From Streptomyces sp. 35G-GA-8 (GTDB lineage: Bacteria > Actinomycetota > Actinomycetes > Streptomycetales > Streptomycetaceae): a stretch of DNA of 64,000 bases. Where the stretch lies: the NCBI RefSeq assembly GCF_023534745.1, contig NZ_JAMHJQ010000010.1, positions 1 to 64,000 on the forward strand, read 5' to 3'. Below the pieces are notes generated by a model. It saw only the letters and a list, made by a program, of their open reading frames with translations, was not told the DNA's origin and ran no database searches. The translations under genes and the position numbers were made by a program. This document shows positions 59,720-64,000 of the stretch, in pieces (position 1 is the stretch's first letter; every line of letters starts with the position of its first letter).

Positions 59720-60285
59720 TGGCCCCCGCCGCCCTGAATCATCATGCCGCCGCCGGGCCATGTGTCCTGGCAGGCGGAGCGGGCCTGCTGGAAGGCGGGG
59801 TCGGCCATGCTGAGGCCGGCGCCGCCGAAGTCAAGCGCCATCTGGCCGCCGTTGATCTTGGGGTCCGGAAAGTCCGGCACGCCGTTTTCACGGATGCACT
59901 TCGCCCAGGCGGCGACCTTCGCCGGATCGAGCGGCTCGCCGCCCTGTGCCTGGCCCTCGGCCTGCGGAGCCTTGTCGCGACAGGCCTCCATGGCGCCCTG
60001 GAACTCGGGTGAATCGGTGTCGACGCCCCCCGCGTCCATGCGGACACCGCCATCGGCCTGCTGAGGATCGGGGAACGCGGGTACGCCCTCGGCGCGCATG
60101 CACGCGGCGAACGCCAGAGCCTGGTCGAACGCGCTGTCCGCCGCCGGCGAGGAGTCCGAGGACGCCTCACCGCCGGAGGCCGCGCCGGACCCGCCGGAAC
60201 AGCCGCTGATCAACACGCCTGTGAGCAGCAGGGATACGGGAAGAAGCGTGCGCCCGGCCAGGGCGCGACGGTGTGTGGAGAACAT
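59716..60285 (-). CDS. Secreted lipoprotein of the export operon
   Basis: A 189-residue lipoprotein from ATG 60285 (MFSTHRRALAGRTLLPVSLL). The lipobox is GVLISGCSGG, lipid Cys near residue 29. It has a twofold repeat: FAACMRAEGVPAFPDPQQAD with MEACRDKAP and WAKCIRENGVPDFPDPKING with RSACQDTW, so two Cys pairs. These CMR(A)xGVP(D)FPDP units occur in many streptomycete lipoproteins next to MacB-like transporters. It is the first gene of the operon. The divergent response regulator begins about 150 bases away. Confidence 0.85.
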   Translation of the reverse strand: MFSTHRRALAGRTLLPVSLLLTGVLISGCSGGSGAASGGEASSDSSPAADSAFDQALAFAACMRAEGVPAFPDPQQADGGVRMDAGGVDTDSPEFQGAMEACRDKAPQAEGQAQGGEPLDPAKVAAWAKCIRENGVPDFPDPKINGGQMALDFGGAGLSMADPAFQQARSACQDTWPGGGMMIQGGGGQ

Positions 60286-60434
60286 GCAGAGAGTTGTACG
60301 CGGGCCGCGGTTACACCCGAGGAACAACCAAGCCTGCCCCACGCCCGGTTCGTGCCCGCCATGTGTGCCCGGCCTGTGTGCGCGGCCCCTACGCGTTACT
60401 CCCCTGTTATGGGCCCCAGGGCATCCTGACCGGT

Positions 60435-61088
60435 ATGAGAGTGCTGATTGTCGACGACCACCTCGAACTCGCCGAGACGATCGCCGCCGGACTGCGGCAG
60501 GAAGGCATGGCCATCGACCTGGCACTGGACGGGAGGCAGGCACTGGAGCAGGCCACCGTGTACGACTACCACGTCATCGTGCTCGACCGGGACCTCCCGC
60601 TGATGCACGGCGACGAGGTCTGCCGTGCGCTGATCAAGCACGGCTGCCGCGCCCGCGTTCTCATGCTCACGGCCTCCGCCACCGTCGCCGAACGCGTCGA
60701 CGGGCTGAGCCTGGGCGCCGACGACTATCTGACCAAGCCGTTCGCCCTGGCCGAGTTGGTCGCGCGGATCCGCGCCCTCGCCCGGCGCGCGCACCCCGCC
60801 GTACCGCCGGTGCTGACGCACGGTGATCTCTCATTGTCGCCCGCCGAGCACACCGCCTGGCGCGGCGGACGCCGGCTCGACCTGTCCCGCAAGGAGATGG
60901 CCGTACTGGAACTGCTGCTGGCCGCACAGGGAGCGGTCGTTTCCGCGGAAGAACTGCTCGAATGGGCCTGGGACGACGCCACCGACCCGTTCACCAACAC
61001 CGTGAAGGTGACCGTCAGCCGACTGCGCCGCAAACTCGGCGGCCCGCCCGTGATCGAGACGGTGCCGCATGCCGGCTACCGCATCTGA
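60435..61088 (+). CDS. OmpR-family response regulator (CutR-like)
   Basis: A 217-residue regulator from ATG 60435. The receiver begins MRVLIVDDHLELAETIAAGL, with acidic pocket D7/D8, phospho-acceptor D51 (VIVLDRDLPLMHGDEV) and switch Lys in DDYLTKPFALAELV. The winged-helix C-terminus ends VKVTVSRLRRKLGGPPVIET. It resembles CutR. It is divergent from the lipoprotein-led export operon, which it probably activates. Its end overlaps the kinase start by 20 bases. Confidence 0.9.
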   Translation: MRVLIVDDHLELAETIAAGLRQEGMAIDLALDGRQALEQATVYDYHVIVLDRDLPLMHGDEVCRALIKHGCRARVLMLTASATVAERVDGLSLGADDYLTKPFALAELVARIRALARRAHPAVPPVLTHGDLSLSPAEHTAWRGGRRLDLSRKEMAVLELLLAAQGAVVSAEELLEWAWDDATDPFTNTVKVTVSRLRRKLGGPPVIETVPHAGYRI

Positions 61089-62247
61089 ACCGGCCGGCCG
61101 GGTCCGTATCCGCTGGTCGGCCCGGCTCCGGCTCACCCTCCTGTACGGGGCACTGTTCTTCGTCTCGGGAGCCTGTCTGCTCGCCGTCACCTACCTCCTG
61201 GTCGTACAGAGCCCCGCGTCCAAGGGCACCAAGGTCACCACCACGAACGCCTCCCGCGACACGGAGACACAGGAGATCACCGCCGAGATCTCCTACGTCG
61301 CCGACCGTGAACGCCAGCAGGCACAACGCACCCTGCTCACCCGGTCCGGGATCGCACTCGGTGTGATGACCGGACTCTCCGGCGGGCTGGGCTGGTTGGT
61401 GGCCGGACGAGTGCTACGGCCCGTACGCGTGATGACGGACCGGGCCCGGCGGATCTCGGCGCACAACCTCCACGAACGGCTCGCGATGCCCGGCCCCGCC
61501 GACGACGAGCTGAAGAACCTCGGCGACACCTTCGACGAACTCCTCGCCCGCCTGGACACCGCGTTCGACGCGCAACGCCGCTTCGTCGCCAACGCCTCAC
61601 ACGAACTGCGCACCCCGCTGACCCTGCAACGCACCGTGATCGAGGTCGCGCTCAACACACCGGATCCGGACGTGAGAACACTACGGGCAGTATGCGAGCG
61701 CGCCCTGGCGATCGGCGAGGACCAGGAACGGCTGATCGAGGCACTGCTGACCCTGGCAAGCAGCCAGAGCGAGGTCTTCCGCACCGAGCCGCTCGACCTC
61801 GCCGACATCGTCACCGGCGTACTCGACGACCTCGCACCCACCCGCCCCGACAACGTCACCCTGGACAGCTCACTCGCCCCCGCCCCGACCGAAGGCAGCA
61901 CCCCTCTCCTGGAACGGCTGGTGACCAACCTCCTCAGCAACGCCCAGCGCTACACACCCGACGGCGGCTGGATCCGGGTAACCACCGCCTCGCGCAGCGG
62001 GACACCCACGGTACGCGTCGTGAACAGCGGGCCGGTCATCCCGCGCGAGGCGATCGGATCGCTGTACCAGCCCTTCCAGCGACTCGGCCACCGCTCCGCA
62101 CGCGCCGACGGACACGGCCTCGGACTGTCGATCGTCGCCGCGATCGCCGACGCCCACCACGCCCGGATCGCCACCACACAAGGACCGGAAGGCGGACTCG
62201 ACATCACCATCGCATTCCCGCAGGAAGGAACCAGGGAAAGACCGTAA
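61069..62247 (+). CDS. Sensor histidine kinase (CutS-like)
   Basis: A 392-residue membrane kinase, ATG at 61069. TM1 near residues 20-42 (LTLLYGALFFVSGACLLAVT), an extracytoplasmic loop of about 50 residues, TM2 near 92-115, HAMP (RVLRPVRVMTDRARRISAHN). H-box FVANASHELRTPLTLQRTVI, N-box LVTNLLSNAQRYTPDGG, G-box GHGLGLSIVAAIADAHHA. It overlaps the response regulator gene and phosphorylates it. Signals probably concern the cell envelope, given the neighbouring export operon. Confidence 0.92.
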   Translation: MPATASEPAGRVRIRWSARLRLTLLYGALFFVSGACLLAVTYLLVVQSPASKGTKVTTTNASRDTETQEITAEISYVADRERQQAQRTLLTRSGIALGVMTGLSGGLGWLVAGRVLRPVRVMTDRARRISAHNLHERLAMPGPADDELKNLGDTFDELLARLDTAFDAQRRFVANASHELRTPLTLQRTVIEVALNTPDPDVRTLRAVCERALAIGEDQERLIEALLTLASSQSEVFRTEPLDLADIVTGVLDDLAPTRPDNVTLDSSLAPAPTEGSTPLLERLVTNLLSNAQRYTPDGGWIRVTTASRSGTPTVRVVNSGPVIPREAIGSLYQPFQRLGHRSARADGHGLGLSIVAAIADAHHARIATTQGPEGGLDITIAFPQEGTRERP

Positions 62248-62550
62248 GACTGGGGTCCTGTGAACGAGAGGGCTGCACGCGGCGCCCGCGAGAGAGGGGT
62301 ACGGGACGCCTGCGTCCGATCCGCCGGAACTGCCCACGCCACGGACACGAGAACGACGCGAACAGCCCGCACAGCTCGCATGATCCGGTCTGTGCGGCCA
62401 CGACGGCAGGACCGGCCGGATCGAGTGGCTATGTCTAGTTTCAGCAGCAGCGTCTGTCTGCGAGTTCGGACGGCAGTTGATGATCTTGGGGCCCGTAGAT
62501 GTTGACGAGAAATGACGTCAGGCGGGGAACGGAGTGTTTGACTGGCTCGT
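62248..62550. other. Gap between kinase and methyltransferase
   Basis: About 300 bases, no gene supported. Presumably holds the promoter of the methyltransferase. Confidence 0.35.
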
Positions 62551-63324
62551 ATGTCATCGATTCTTGGCGTGCCCCGGCCTGATCAGGCTTCCTACATGCT
62601 GCGGGCCGCCGCCGGCGATGCGGGCCGCGCGTACAAGCAGCAGTTGCTCGACCTGTTGGATCTCCAGGAGGGCCACACCGTCCTGGACGTGGGATGCGGC
62701 CCGGGCACAGACCTGCCGGCGCTGGCGGAACGTGTCGGAGACTGGGGCACGGTGATCGGCGTCGACCGTGACCCGGCCATGCTTGCCCAGGCTCGCGAAC
62801 GCACGAACGACCTGCACCGGGTGGAGATCCGTGAAGGGGACGTGCACGCACTCCCCGTCGAGCCGGGCACGGTGGATCGGGCCAAGATTGACCGAGTCCT
62901 CATGCATGTTGACGAACCCGGGGATGCTCTTGCACAGCTCCATCGTGCAACCCGGCCAAGCGCGCGGATCGGCCTTGCCGAACCCGATTGGGACACCCTG
63001 ATCGTTGACGCTGAGGATCTTGAGACGAGCCGCGCTTTCACCCGCTATACCACCGCAGAAATGGTCCGCCATGCGACCATCGGACGCAGCCTTGCGCGTT
63101 TCGCCGAACAGGCAGGCTTCTGCGTCGAAGCTGTGCTCGCCACGACACCAGTCTTCCGTGACTTTCAAGAGGCGGACCACACCCTGGGCCTCGGCCGCAA
63201 CATGCAGAAAGCCATCAACGAAGGCCGCGTCGACCGAGACCGCGGCCATCGCTGGTTCGCCAGCCTTTCCCAGGGGCCGTTCTACGCATCGTTCACTCTC
63301 GTCAGCGTGATTTGCTCCCGCTGA
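62551..63324 (+). CDS. SAM-dependent methyltransferase
   Basis: A 257-residue class I methyltransferase. Motif I VLDVGCGPGTDLPALAERVG near residue 45 binds SAM, followed by VIGVDRDPAMLAQARERTND and the acidic EGDVHALPVEPGTVDRAKID. A C-terminal YTTAEMVRHATIGRSLARFA region covers the substrate side. It resembles UbiE/Coq5- and small-molecule methyltransferases of streptomycetes. The substrate is unknown and no biosynthetic partner is adjacent. Confidence 0.88.
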   Translation: MSSILGVPRPDQASYMLRAAAGDAGRAYKQQLLDLLDLQEGHTVLDVGCGPGTDLPALAERVGDWGTVIGVDRDPAMLAQARERTNDLHRVEIREGDVHALPVEPGTVDRAKIDRVLMHVDEPGDALAQLHRATRPSARIGLAEPDWDTLIVDAEDLETSRAFTRYTTAEMVRHATIGRSLARFAEQAGFCVEAVLATTPVFRDFQEADHTLGLGRNMQKAINEGRVDRDRGHRWFASLSQGPFYASFTLVSVICSR

Positions 63325-63326
63325 GG

Positions 63327-63685
63327 TCAGCCGGCCCTGGCGGGGGCTTGGGCTCGTGCTCGGGTGCTGGCGAGGCGGTAGGAGTCGGTGCCGGTCTCGA
63401 TGATGGTGCCGTTGAAGGTGAGGCGGTCGACGATGGCCACGGGCGATGGTCTTGTTCAACTGCTTCTCGTCGACGGCCTCGACCAGCTCGTTCACCAGCT
63501 TCGTGGCGAGCGTTTAGCGGACCCGATAGCCCTTCATAGCGGCCTCGGTGCCCAGAGCGATGAGCATGTGGGACTTCCCAGTGCCGGAGTCCACGATCAG
63601 GCAGAGCGACTGACTCTGCTTGATCCATCCGCAGCTGGCGAGGGTGTGGATGGTCGCCGCGTCGACCCTCGACATCCGCAGCATG
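63327..63685 (-). pseudogene. IstB-type transposition ATPase, internally deleted
   Basis: The start VDAATIHTLASCGWIKQSQS and Walker A VDSGTGKSHMLIALGTEAAM are present, then TLATKLVNELVEAVDEKQLN after an in-frame stop. The middle, including Walker B, is missing. The sequence jumps to VAIVDRLTFNGTIIETGTDS and YRLASTRARAQAPARAG with stop 63327-63329. The partner IstA is not in the window. Confidence 0.75.
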
Positions 63686-64000
63686 ACCAGCACCCTTCAC
63701 CAAGAGCATCCCGATGCTGCCCCGGGAGGAGCCGCCATGCCTCAAACTCATCAACATCACCCAATCGTGGTTTTGGGCGCCTCCCAAACCCGTCGACAAC
63801 TGACGTCACTACCGCTCGATAAAGCCATGGTGGCCAACTGACGGCCTCTGCCCACCTGCTCTGCGGTCCGTCATCCTTGCGGCCGATGTGTCCCGGGGCT
63901 GGGCGGCGTTCTATCGGCTCAGCTGCGAGCGCAGAGCGGTGATGAACCAACTGAAGACCGGCGCGAGAGTAGGCGGTACCGGCCATCCATTGATGGTCGA
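63686..64000. other. Window end, nothing recognised
   Basis: About 300 bases with no supported gene. A plus-strand stretch (YRLSCERRAVMNQLKTGARV) is coding-like but unassigned. Confidence 0.3.

Noticed and set aside
1-64000. tRNA or rRNA genes
   Set aside because: I looked for cloverleaf-like stretches and conserved rRNA segments while reading and saw none, but a covariance-model search is needed to exclude tRNAs.

Overview
High G+C content, frequent GTG starts, strong C/G third-position bias and many actinobacterial families (F420-type oxidoreductase, LuxR, SMI1/KNR4, HelR-type helicase, a CutR-like two-component system) point to Streptomyces or a close relative. Transposase fragments and broken genes are very dense, which fits a chromosome arm, linear plasmid or other accessory region. 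The sequence alone cannot decide which.

Layout. 1-14.7 kb: an intact-looking IS5-family element carrying an extra repeat-protein gene, a frameshifted secreted serine hydrolase, a luciferase-like oxidoreductase, decayed regulators (AraC, LysR, a short HTH regulator), an MFS exporter plus TetR operon behind a 32-bp palindrome, a frameshifted TPR gene, and an IS630 relic split by a 174-bp MITE. 14.7-21.7 kb: an IS3-family element wedged between a LuxR relic and a NucA/NucB nuclease relic, then uncharacterised genes, an ArsR-type regulator divergent from a frameshifted MFS gene, and a decayed Tn3 transposase. 21.9-30.6 kb: an erythromycin-esterase homologue without its catalytic Glu/His, a TetR/P450/ferredoxin unit, and a complete Azt-type zinc uptake locus (ATPase divergent from permease, substrate-binding protein and two AztD-like lipoproteins) around a Zur-box-like palindrome. 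31-37.4 kb: two regulator/quinone-oxidoreductase pairs (ArsR and TetR), integrase and Tn3 relics, a tautomerase-like protein and an NmrA-like reductase. 37.4-41.1 kb: a SLOG-fold protein, an XRE regulator, and six tiny genes joined by overlapping stop/start codons that resemble an actinobacterial integrative-element module. 41-47.3 kb: relics, a HelR-type RNA polymerase-recycling helicase, a small membrane protein and a SMI1/KNR4 protein. 47.3-53.6 kb: a bounded 6.3-kb Tn3-family transposon with 42-bp inverted repeats, serine resolvase, res-like palindromes, a VOC/SDR/TetR cargo and a TnpA whose N-terminus is cut by an amber codon. 54.5-62.2 kb: a secreted YVTN beta-propeller protein, a four-gene coupled MacB-like export operon (lipoprotein, fusion protein, ATPase, permease) and a divergent CutR/CutS-like two-component system. 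62.5-64 kb: a methyltransferase and an internally deleted IstB.

The recurrent architecture is a regulator divergent from the oxidoreductase or exporter it probably controls, on a background of sequential transposon insertion and decay. The best candidates for new biology are the coupled mini-gene operon (39.6-41.1 kb), the cargo-bearing Tn3 element, the IS5 element with a repeat-protein passenger, and the zinc locus with two AztD paralogues flanking AztC.
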